The notes under the pieces: generated by a model
What the model was told of the DNA's origin: nothing
What the model saw: the letters and a program-made list of their open reading frames with translations, nothing else
Databases searched by the model: none
Position numbers and translations under genes: made by a program
DNA from: Phlebotomus papatasi
Lineage: Eukaryota > Arthropoda > Insecta > Diptera > Psychodidae
DNA: 64,000 bases
Assembly (NCBI RefSeq): GCF_024763615.1
Contig: NC_077223.1
Span: 37,014,627-37,078,626 of the forward strand
Direction of reading: 5' to 3'
Shown: positions 8,197 to 20,100 of the stretch, one piece after another
Layout of the letters: each line of letters begins with the position of its first letter
Position numbering within the stretch: position 1 is the first letter of the stretch

Positions 8197-11100
8197 GTAA
8201 GTAAATTCATTCACAAACCCATTGACTTTCCCATAAAACAGAAAAAGAAAAAAAATGTCAAAATTTTCCAAGAAATTTCCGGATATAAGATGTCTGTACT
8301 TTTTTTTCTCGAAACGTTTCCATGGCATTGTGATTATAGCGAAAAATTCGCAGAAATCAATCACAATTGGCCTTATCTCACAAAGGATTTCTAATAAAGA
8401 AATCAATAAAATTCGTATTTGGAAGAAGAAAAAATGATTGAGGTTAGGGATAGGAGGCGCTGTGGAAAAATTGCACGATGCGCTATTGTGTCAAGGCCAG
8501 CGGTCTGGCGATTGTTGGAAGAATTTTCCAGAAGGTTCTTGACTTTTTCCAGAAACTTCCAACTGGATATCCCGAAGACCAATGGAATCGTCCCTTGGCA
8601 ACGTGCTAACCCCGTGCCTCCTAAGTTCGTTCTGGAAAAAAATGAATATAACTATTTTTTCTCTCGCTCTCTCTCACACTCCATTTAGTCCGATCTTTGC
8701 CTTGAGCTTTACCTCTCATTAGCAACGTGAATTTATCGTCTCAAACACTCCAATTCGAAACCATATGGGATATTCCTCTCCATCCCTCTCATAAAGTTAG
8801 GCATCAGTCAGATCCATGAGCAAGCGACATTAGATGACTTTTCTTAACACGTGGTGTCGCAATTTTTATCAAAGATCATTCATCGTTTTATTTATATCTC
8901 AAAAAAAAAAATTCTTCACGCAATATTTCCCAAATTTTGCAACTTTTACAACTCTTGAGGCCACGGATGAGACAATTCTCAGCCTAAATTTGGCCAGAGA
9001 GGTAGAACGCGATGGAAGAGAGAAGACAAAAGACACACGATCAATGAGATTTATGAGAGTGCAAGAGGGAGAAGGATAGAGAAATAAGCCTTTAATGGAA
9101 ACTCGCGGGTCTCCAATAGCAAATAAAATATTTTCCGCACGATTCTATTGATGCTGACGCATTGATTTTTTTTATCTGCATTTTTTTTTCTTTTCAATCT
9201 AGGTGTTTATTTTTCTCTAGCTTTTTTTTGCTAGCCTTCCAAAAAAAGCAAAGTTGCAGTTTTCATTTTTGGAATGAAATTGGGCTTTTAAATGTTTCAT
9301 GTTTCATTCTTGCCAAGAGATCTCAATGTTTCATGTTTCTTTTAAGTAACGTCAGTTAAATAAGTATTTGTCGTAACTTTATATTTAACATTTGATTGCT
9401 TTAATGAACTCACTTCGGAAATAGGGAAATTTTATAACCTTGTTAAAAAACGTTTAAAAAAATTATCCTAAATGCCTTACTGTGTTATCACACTTGCACA
9501 TTAAAATTTTAATATGATTCACATTAATTGTCGCTGGTGAGAGTCCAAATGTGTAATTTGTGTGTGTGAATCATTTTATATTCAAAATTTGATCTATTTG
9601 TTGATAAAAAACTAGACTTGGCCCGCAAAATTTGATATAAATTAATTTATAGCATTAATGCGAAAAATTAATGCAATTTTCTCTTTAATTTTTTAATGTG
9701 AAAAATATTTATGCTTTAAGTAAATTTAAACTTGTTTTTGCAGGCCAAGTCCACTTCTTTATCAATAAATAGAAAAATCCCAAATATTAAATGACTCAAA
9801 GACACAAATAACATATTTGGACGCTCACAAGTGACAATTAATGTGAATAACATTAAAATTTTAATGTGTAAGTGTGATAACGCCGTTAAATTAATGAAAA
9901 TTTATAAGTAGGGGGACTGGGCTGGGGCAGTAATAAACATAGGGTAGTTGTAAACACTGATTTTTGATTCACTACCTGGACTTCTGTTGATCATTACTTG
10001 AGTGGACAAGGATCTTTATAGTTTCTATGAATTCATAGGTCACATTTTCTGAAGTCTAATAGTTAATTTTTTAAAAAAAAATCAATATTTATAACTGTAC
10101 TGACTGCCACATTTCCCCCTAGTTTTTGAAACACCCATTTTTTGTGAAGTTCCGATGAATTTCTAAACAAAATTTTCTTCAACAGCATTTGTGGTAACTT
10201 TTTAAGCTCATTTGTTTTTCTTTTCATTTGTTGCAAATAATAATTTATTGTAATAATTTCCTAATTAAACATTCACATACTTTTCCAAAATATCCAAAGA
10301 CAGCGTTGATAACGTGTTGAACCATATTTAATTGAATATTTGTAAGAAAAAAATGCGAACATAGGGTAAAGGCTCATAATTTTGTCCAGTCTGCTTATAA
10401 GCATCGATGTTCCAAGTTTGAAGTCCGATATTTTCAATCTAATTGACTTTTTTTTGTTACTCTTTTCAGAAGGGTTGTTTATTGTCTTTGTTTTTACTAA
10501 AATTAGTCTTAATACGTTTAAAAATGAATTGATATGTAGAGGTGAATTTGACCCGAAATTTGGACAACTTGACTGTAAATTTGGACAGCTAATCCGCCTC
10601 AACTGGATGCCCATTGTTCTTCATTTCATGAACCAATCTTACCAAGTCCTCTTCCTGTTCATGTAAGGCAAACGTAGAATGTCACAGAAGCCCGGAAACT
10701 TTCCATATCATTCATTAAAGTGAGTTGACTTCGGTACTCCAAGTACGTGCGGATTCGCTCATTCCCTGACCTTTCCGGGAGCCTTTCAAGGCATTTCTCG
10801 CTACATCTCTTTCGTAGAGATGATGTTCCTTTGTTTCTCCAGGCATTTGTCCAACCTAGTCATCACAAAAGCTAAAACTTCAAGAAATTTCGTGAGAAAA
10901 ACACCTGTCCAAAATAAGGATTATCACCTCACTGGTAAATGTCTTAAAAACTTTCCCATTTTTCACACGAAAAATCTAATTCACAAGGCAAATCTCACTT
11001 CAAGTCAAATGTACAAATCACCAGTAACGTGAATCAACACAATATTCAATGAATATTTAATAATATCACTCAAAAAAAGCGAAGAAACATTGTTAGTACT

Positions 11101-14100
11101 TCACCGCAGCTAAATAAGACTGAAGTAAACACGAAGATCTGTCATATTTCTCGTAAGCAATTGCTCACACTGAATTTTCAACAAAGCAATTTCAACTCAA
11201 ATCATATTCAAAATTTAACGTATTTAGTGTCAAAATCTTCCAAAAAGAACAAATATTTAGATAGAATTCATTATTTATCAAATATTGGAATAAAAATCCA
11301 TCATTTTAATCAATTTATTTTTAGTGTCCATTGTTATCCTCAAAGTGTCCAAAATAAGAAACTGGACAAAATTATGAGCCTTTCCCCTAGAGGTGAATTT
11401 GACCCGAAATTTGGACAACTTGACTGTAAATTTGGACAGCTAATCCGCCTCAACAGGATGCCCATTGTTCTTCATTTCATGAACCAATCTTACCAAGTCC
11501 TCTTCCTGTTCATGTAAGGGAAACGTAGAATGTCACAGAAGCCCGGAAACTTTCCATATCATTCATTAAAGTAAGTTGACTTCGGTACTCCAAGTACGTG
11601 CGGATTCGCTCATTCCCTGGCCTTTCCGGGAGCCTTTCAAGGCATTTCTCGCTACATCTCTTTCGTAGAGATGATGCTCCTTTGTTTCTCCAGGCATTTG
11701 TCCAACCTAGTCATCACAAAAGCTAAAAATTCACGAAATTTCGTGAGAAAAACACCTGTCCAAAATAAGAACCATCATCTCACTGGTAAATGTCCTAAAA
11801 AATTTCCCATTTTTCACACGAAAAATCTAATTCACAAGGCAAATCTCACTTCAGGTCAAATGTACATATCACTACTAACGTGAATCGACACAATATTCAA
11901 TGAATATTCAATAATATTACTCAAAAAAAGCGAAGAAACATTGTTAGTCCTTCACCACAGCTAAATAAGACTAAAGTAAACACGAAGTTCTGTCATATTT
12001 CTCGTAAGCAATTGCTCACACTGAATTTTCAACAAAGCAATTTCACCTCAAATCATATTCAAAATTTAACGTATTTAGTGTTAAAGTCTTCCAAAGAGAA
12101 CAAATATTTAGATAGAATTCATTATTCATCAAATATTGAAATAAAAATCCATCATTTTAATCAATTTATTTTTAGTGTCCAATTTTATCCTCAAAGTGTC
12201 CAAAATAAGAAACTGTACAAAATTATGAGCCTTTCCCCTATATCTCAAATACGACTTTGTAGAACAACAAAAACAAAAATATGTTGCGTGCTCCATTCTA
12301 AAGAAACAGAAAAATCTAAGAGATATTTTATTGACTCGATAGCTTCCAAGATATTATTAAAATTGTTAACGAGGTGTATAAGTAAGACAAAAACGATTGC
12401 AAAGTGTTCGAGCTTTGCGGAATGCTCTGAAATACCATAGATGCTTGCTATCTACGAAGAATAATTTCTCCTTATATATCTACCCAATAGTAAAGTTTTT
12501 TATTTATCAAAATGATGGATAAAGTATCGTACTATAAGTGTCATCATTCTGCAATGTATTTTTCCATTTTATTTCTTTTTTAATGTTTATCGGTTTACAG
12601 CGTTTACAGCCTATTTTATCAATTTAGAATTTATTTTAAAAAATACCGAAAGTAGGGAGAAATAATACAGTTATTTTCGGATAAAATATTTGTATCGGTT
12701 CATAGCCGATTGGAACCGAAAATTGTAATAAAATTTTCAAAGACCGCGTTATGAACAGCAAACCTTCGTTTCTGAGAATTATAACACCTATCGAACACAT
12801 TTAATTTAGCCCAAGAATTGTCCCCTTGGTGAGTTCAATCTTTGGTAATGAAAATACCTTTAGAAGGAACGAATAATGCCTTTGAGGAGTATGGACGAAA
12901 TTTTCACATAGATAACCTCTGAAGCATTTTTTTTATAATTATTTAACAATGATAATGTAATTTACCTCTAAATTCTTTGACTCTAAAATTATCGAAATCG
13001 GTTTTTATTACTTCTTTTTTTCTTGAGTTCGAAAAACAAAAGAAACGATAAAAATTATATTAGACTTGAACAGACAGAATTATCAAAATAAATTTAAAAA
13101 TTTATCTTAGATTTTAAATACGTTAGGTTATATCAGTTTCTAGGTTATTTATTCACTGAGAGAAATCCGAAAAAGTTAAAATAACATTCCGGAACTGTTA
13201 ATTTTACCCTGCTGTATTGATCCGAAATCGGTGTAAATATTACCCTTTTTAGGTGTATTAGGGGTTAAAGGTACCCATTTTCATGTTAATTTTACCCTTA
13301 AAAAGGTGTAAACTTAACGTTAAAAAATGTTGATATATTTTTACACCTGAAAAGTGTTAAAGTTCTGAGGAAAAAATGTTAATCACACCCTTATTTTTTC
13401 TCAGTGTTTTAACAAGACAATTATTTTTTCTAATGTCACTATGTTACCTAATGGTTTCAGACATTATATCTAGAATTGTTTTTGGCATGCATAAATATTC
13501 TTATTGGATTATTCATTCATGATTTCCCAAAATATTTCATCATAATTTCATGATAAAACCAAAAAATTTCATCATTCATTCTTAAAAAATAAAGAATTAG
13601 AGTTTATACAAAAATGCATTAAATTTTATCCCCTCAGTTCATGTGTCGCTTTTGCTGGTAAAAAACGAATACTGGGAGTAGCTGCGAAGAATCAGATGGT
13701 GACGAATCTGAAGAATACCATTTTTGGATTCAAGAGGCTCTTGGGACGCAAGTTCAATGATCCCCATGTCCAGAATGAACTGAAAAAATTGCCTTTCCGC
13801 GTCGAACCGTTCCAGAACAATCTCATTGGCATACGTGTTAACTATTTGGATAAGGAACATGTTTTCACGCCGGAACAAATCCTGGCGATGCTCTTTACCA
13901 AACTCAAAGAAACATCAACGAGTGCCCTCGGTGGTGCTCAGGTGAATGATTGTGTCATTGCTGTTCCTTGGTATTTCACAAATGCCGAACGAAAAGCCCT
14001 TCAGGATGCTGCAGCTATTGCTGGATTGAATGTTCTGCGTCTGCTGAATGAGACAACAGCCACGGCACTTTCATATGGTTTCTACAAGCAAGATCTACCG

Positions 14101-17100
14101 GCACCTGAGGAGAAATCTCGATTTGTGGCATTTGTAGATTGTGGCCATGCATCACTCCAAGTGTCCATTTGCGCCTTCAATAAAGGCAAATTGCGAATGG
14201 TAACGAGTGCATGTGAGCAGTATGGAGGACGGGATTTCGATGAAATCCTGGCCAATTACTTCAGTGATGAATTTGTGGCTAAATACAAAATCGATCCACG
14301 ATCAAATGCAAGGGCATACTTGAGACTTCTCACGGAAGTTGAGAAGATCAAGAAGCAAATGTCTGCAAATAGCACAGTTTTGCCGTTCAACATTGAGTGC
14401 TTTATGAATGACATTGATGTGTCATCGAAATTGCAAAGATCGAAATTTGAGGAATTATCTGGACATCTTCTGAAGCGCATTGAAGAGACTATGAGAAAAT
14501 GTCTCAAGGATTCAAGTAAGTAAATAATTTTATTTTTGAATAATTATTTCTTAAATTCAATTTGATTTATTTATAAATTTAAATTGCATTCTGAACAATA
14601 TATTCTTAAGATAAATGGGATAGGGGACGCTGAGGCAGTTCACGCAGCTGAACTTTTTACATACATATTTATTTATACATAAATAATGTAAACGAGGAAA
14701 ATTGGAAGAGAAATGCATAAAAATGTCTAAAAAACTTTAAAGTCGATTTTCTCGGAAATTATGAGAGATAGAGGCCTCTAACATGACATCACATTAGAGT
14801 TTCATTTAGGCTTAAGAAGTGCAAGATCCGCAAACAATTTCGCGACACGCGAAAAATTTCGCGACCCGCAAAAATACGCGAAAAAGCTCACGATCCACGA
14901 AAAATTTCGCAAGCCGCGAAAAACTTCGCGAGCCGCGAAAATCCGCCAAAAATTTCGCGAGCCGCGAAAATCCGTGAAAAATTTCGCGAGCCGCGAAAAT
15001 CCGCCAAAAATTTCGCGAGCCGCGAAAATCCGTGAAAAATTTCGCGAGCCGCGAAAATCCGCGAAAAATTTCGTGAGCCGCAAAAATTTCGCGAGCCACG
15101 AAAATCCGCGGAAAATTTCGCGAGCCGCGAAAATCCGCCAAAAATTTCGCGAGCCGCGAAAATCTACGAAAAATTTTGTGAGCCGCGGAAATCCGCGAAA
15201 TATAGAGGGAGAAAGAGGGGGAAATGGCACAACACCATGTGTCACGCAGTTTCTCCCGCTTTTTTTCCCACCAGACGCTACGAGCAAAATTTTTTAAAAT
15301 TGCAATCTTCAACTTGAAAAATCTCGAGAAATCATGAAGCAATCTCCATTTTTTTTTAAATTGTTCTACTCAAGTAGCTCTACAACATGAACATAAAATG
15401 GTTCAAATTGCATAGGCCAATTTCTAGAAAACCTATAAAAACCGGTTTAGAATGGGTTTTTCAAAAAACTAATAACAGAAATCGTCACATGCGCTAGTAA
15501 ATATGTTTAAAAAAAATTTATGAAGATATCTCTTTCCAAACCGGAGATATTGCGTACTACGGACGGCCGGCCGGACCCGAAAATGGCGGCTTATCATTTT
15601 CGGCATTCGGGATGTTCAAAATATATACCCTGTGAATTTCAGCTCTATCGGAGCACTTTTAGGAAATCGGAGTATCACAATTACTGTGATTATGAAGGAA
15701 TCACACCTAATTAATAGATGTCCCAAACTCCTCTTAGGGTATGACCCAAGTTCTTTTATGGAATATTGTGCCTGCATTATTGTATTATCACTGATTTATT
15801 GTCAATTCTAAATAGTTTTAAAATAGATACCTGATGAAAAAAGAAAAGTTCATAAGAAATCGATTAAGAAGTATCGGGAATAGTCTGGTCAAGTGTGCCT
15901 TGGGTCAGGTCAGGATGCATTGAGGGGAGAAGGATGTCACCTATCATTGAAAATGTCTCGATCTTGCTTATAAAATATTTTAAAATTTCGAAATAAAAAA
16001 TGGAGTATCTCTAAAGAATCAAGATTACAATTTTCGAAAAAATGATTTTTCACGTTTCATCAAGGGAGGAGTGTAAGTCATTTTTGGAAGGCCTCGATCT
16101 CAGCATAGGATACTAAAATTTCATCGATATGCATCGTATGATTTTCGAAATATTTTACGTTGAATTTTCGAAAATCGATTATTCGTTTTAAGCACTCCTA
16201 GTGGTGGTTCAACGATGTTTTGAAAAGTTTTAGTATTGTAGAACGATGCATCACGGATTCGATGAAATTTTATTAAAAGTCCCATTAGAGTAGCATAATT
16301 AATACTTGAGCCATCATCGCATCTGTGCTCGTTGGGATAGAAGCCGTCACTTAAGGTGTTAACGTCTTGAGGGGAGCTGTGCGCACGTCCTTTTCTATCA
16401 GTCATTCTATCGTTGCCTTTTGGTGAGTGCAGTGAAAAAACACGTAGGATATAATTTGGAAAGTCGGCTAATTAGGAAAGAGCTTAATTTCACATGGAAT
16501 ATTGTGATGAAGCCGCCTTCGATGTGCCCGTCTTTCGATGTGTCCGACCTTCGATGTGTCTGACTTTCGATGTATCCGACTTTCGACGTGTCCGACATTC
16601 GGTGTATCCTACTTTCGATGTATCCGACATCCGATTTTCGATGTGTCCGACTTTCGACGTGTCAAACTTACGATGTGTCCGACTTTCGATGTGTCTGACT
16701 TTCGATGTATCCTACTTTGGATGTATCCGACATAGGATTTTCGATGTGTCCGACTTTCGACGTCAAACTTTCGATGTGTCCGACTTTCGATGTATCCGAC
16801 TTTCGATGTGTCCGTGTCCGACTTTCGATGTGCCAAATCTTTCAATGTGTCTGACTTTCGATGTGTCTGACTTTTGATGTGCGCGTCTTTCGATGTGTCG
16901 GACTTTCGATGTGTCCGACTTTCGACGTGTCAAACTTTCGATGTGTCCGACTTTCGATGTGACTTTCGATGTATCCGTCTTTCGATATGTCCAACTTTCG
17001 ACATGTCAAACTTTCGATGTGTCCGACTTTCGATGTATCCGACTTTCGATGTGTCCGTGTCCGACATTCGATGTGCCCGTCTTTCGATGTGTCCGACTTT

Positions 17101-20100
17101 CGATGTATCCGACTTTCGATGTGTCCGACTTTCGGTGTATTCTACTTTCCATCTATTTGACATCCAATTTTCGACGTGTCCGACTTTTGACATGTCAAAT
17201 TTTCGATGTGTCCGACTTTCGATGTGCCCGTCTTCCGATGTGTCCGACTTTCGATGTGTCTGACTTTCGATGTGTCCGTCTTTCGATGTATCCGATGTGT
17301 CCGACTTTCGTTGTGTCCGACTTTTAGTAAATAACCCAAGAAAGTCTAAACAATATAAAATTTAAGTTCCGATCTGTCGAGGTTTCTATTTCCCTCGGGT
17401 CACAGGAGTTCATAGATTGCAAGGAATGTCAAACTAATTTTATTCATTAATTTAAAAAAAATCAATTCTAGGCTGTATATATTTCAGTTCAAAAATAGTT
17501 TTTTTTTAAATTTACTACCATTACAAACATTTAAGTTAAATGTGTGAGATCACATTTGGATTTATTGAATTATTGTATTTGAAAATTCAATAGAACTCTC
17601 TCTGGATGAGATTCATTCTGTTGAAATTGTGGGCGGAAGCACACGTATTCCGGCAATTAAAGCAGCAATTGAGAGAGTATTTGGCAAGCAGGCCAGTACG
17701 ACTCTGAATCAAGATGAGGCCGTATCGCGTGGTGCTGCACTTCAGTGTGCAATTATGTCGCCAGCTGTCCGTGTGCGTGACTTTAAGGTGCAGGACATTC
17801 AGAATTATCCAGTTCACGTGAGTTGGGACGGTGATCCGAGTGTTGAGAATCGAATGGAAGTATTTCCAGCACTTCATGCTGCACCATTTAGTCGCATGTT
17901 GACCCTCTACCGTCGCGACCCATTTGCCATGGAGATTTTCTATGGTGATGTTGTACCGTATCCGGATCCACATATTGGACGTTGGGTGATTCGTGACATC
18001 AAGCCAAACAGTGCTGGGGAGTCACAGGAGGTCAAAGTGAAAATCCGTATTAATCAGAATGGCATTATAACCATTGCGAGTGCATCGTTGACGGAGAAGA
18101 AGGATCAAAATGACACCAATGAGGCAAATGCTCCTGAAGTCAGTGAAGGAGGACAGCAGGAGCAGAAGCAACAGACTGCGCAGCAACAACAGGAAGAAAT
18201 GGATGTTACACCTGAGGTATGTAGTTGCTGTTTCATTTCACAAATCCTACTTAGCAGGTAGATTTATTTATCAATATTCTTTTCTTGCTCTTACGAAACT
18301 TTTGTGTAAATTCCACATAAATTGTCTCTTTTTTTTCAACTTTCACCAACATGACAGAGTGATGGATAAATAATCAAAGCTTTATTATCTCATTCTTTAC
18401 ACATTCTAATTTCTTAAATTTTCCTTATTACAAAGATTTTTTTTTGATAAAAACTTTGAATGTAATTTGTGTACAAAGGACAAGGAGGAAATTTTTATAT
18501 TGCATTGTGTGCTAAGGATTCAGGAGAAAACAGTGTTGAATGCGATTAAATTTAATTTTGTGTTGAATTTTGGGGACAAAAAATCGCATCAGGGGAGGCT
18601 ATAAATAGACCTGCAGCCAACTTCAGTTCTGTTCTACAGATTTTAAACTGTTGGTCATAGCCTACTCTGATTTCGCCCAATGCAAATCTCTTGTGGACCC
18701 CAAAATACTACCGTTCGGAGAATCTTGCCTACTATTGAAAGCTTATTTGTAAAATAATTCTAATACCCTTGAACAGGGGCATGGGGGGCCGTGACATTTC
18801 CTGTGTTTCCCATATGTTTCTAGCGTGCCGAAAAAACTTTTGGGTTTATTAGCTGTTTTCTGTCAGTGTAGAATGAATTTGCAAAAAATATAAATATGAA
18901 ATAAAAGCCAACTTAATACTAAATGGGCAACGGAAAACTACAAATTGGCAATCTACGTAGTTTTGGAGATATCTTGTGAAATATGTACGAAAACAGGGAA
19001 AAATTTACACTAAAACTGGTCGCATTTTTCAGAGCTAATATCACCCACTTGCCTCTGAATGTGCACAATTTCTTACGGTAAATTTTAAAACTAAAACTTT
19101 ATGGAATTTTCATATATGAATGAAATGGCCGAAATTGCAAGCCGGTCGAAGTTTAATGCAGCCCCTTAGGATAATTCTCTAGACACACTTACGACTTAAA
19201 CCGAGAGACGACTTAGTGGAAAACGATAGAAATGTAATTTAACCCTCTAACGGTGTTTTCTTTAATATGCGAAAAAAAGTTCTAAAACAATGTTTTCTAT
19301 GATAATTATGATCCAATAAAGTTGAAAAAACTATCCATTCTTCATTATCTCTTTTAGTTTAGGCGCTAAGTGAGAAAATATAGAATTTTTTTGAAACTCT
19401 TTTTGCTTCTAAAATTCACATTTTTAGTTTTCTCAATTTTTTTATATAAAATATACAAAGGAGAATGACATATCTTTCAGTAAAAAATAAATTTATTTTA
19501 GTCAGATAACTTTAAATCGGTATTTGTATGGAAATTGGAAATGATTTTTTTTGCACAAATATTTTTTGTTGCTTTTTCTCTGACCTGTCCCACAAAACTG
19601 GGAATAGCAACAAAACGAAGAGTCAAAATGAGTTCAAACTTTCATAAGATGTTTATAAGACTATTACCGAGGACACTATAGCACTTTTAAATAAATAAAA
19701 CCTTTATTGTCGCTGTAAATGTGATTTTTGTGAAGACCGTCTGGAGGCGGTCTTACCCGTTAGAGGGTTAACCATTACTTCTAATATAATTACGCTAAGC
19801 CGTCTCTCGGCTAATCCTCAGGTCTGTCAAGACCCTAAAGCGGCCTTCAGACTAGAGGTTTAATCCAGTTCTCGATGGTCTCAAAATCCTAAATAACAAA
19901 AAATTTTATTGCTTTTTTAGAATTTAATAGGTCATTTGCCCTTAATAATCGAATCCTAAGTCATTTTTTTCCAAAAATCGTGATTGCTGAAAAATTAGAG
20001 TAGTTAAGCCATATGGCTAAGTCTTGCGTCTGAAGCCCGTATAAGACGGGGTAATTCGGAATCATGTCTATTTTGGAATTTTGTGATTTTCTCTATTTCA

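Larger units (their letters stand above)
8197..13637 (+). other. Hsc70Cb intron 1
   Basis: A 5.4-kb intron. From left to right: an HSE cluster (8521-8559), a GAGA-type CT run (8661-8682), a GA-rich stretch (9040-9082), an inverted-repeat element (9478-9887), a MITE-like pair of ends (9908-10122), a TIR element with an internal 851-bp tandem duplication (10363-12239), then AT-rich sequence and a CACTGAGA MITE (13154-13406). I see no further coding exon. Confidence 0.65.
14516..17593 (+). other. Hsc70Cb intron 2 with two minisatellites
   Basis: A 3.1-kb intron. It holds a GCGAGCCGCGAAAAT minisatellite (14826-15200), a copy of a dispersed repeat near 15530-15660 (ACGGACGGCCGGCCGG), and a 16-bp-unit minisatellite (16511-17330). 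The rest, about 15720-16500, is AT-rich with nothing recognised. Confidence 0.7.

Noticed and set aside
14802..15342. Long frames reading SRNFWRIFAAREIF-like repeats on the minus strand
   Set aside because: They are translations of the 29-bp GCGAGCCGCGAAAAT minisatellite.
16494..17339. Long frames on both strands reading FDVSDFRCVRLSMCP-like repeats
   Set aside because: They are readings of a 16-bp minisatellite, open in all frames because the unit lacks stops.
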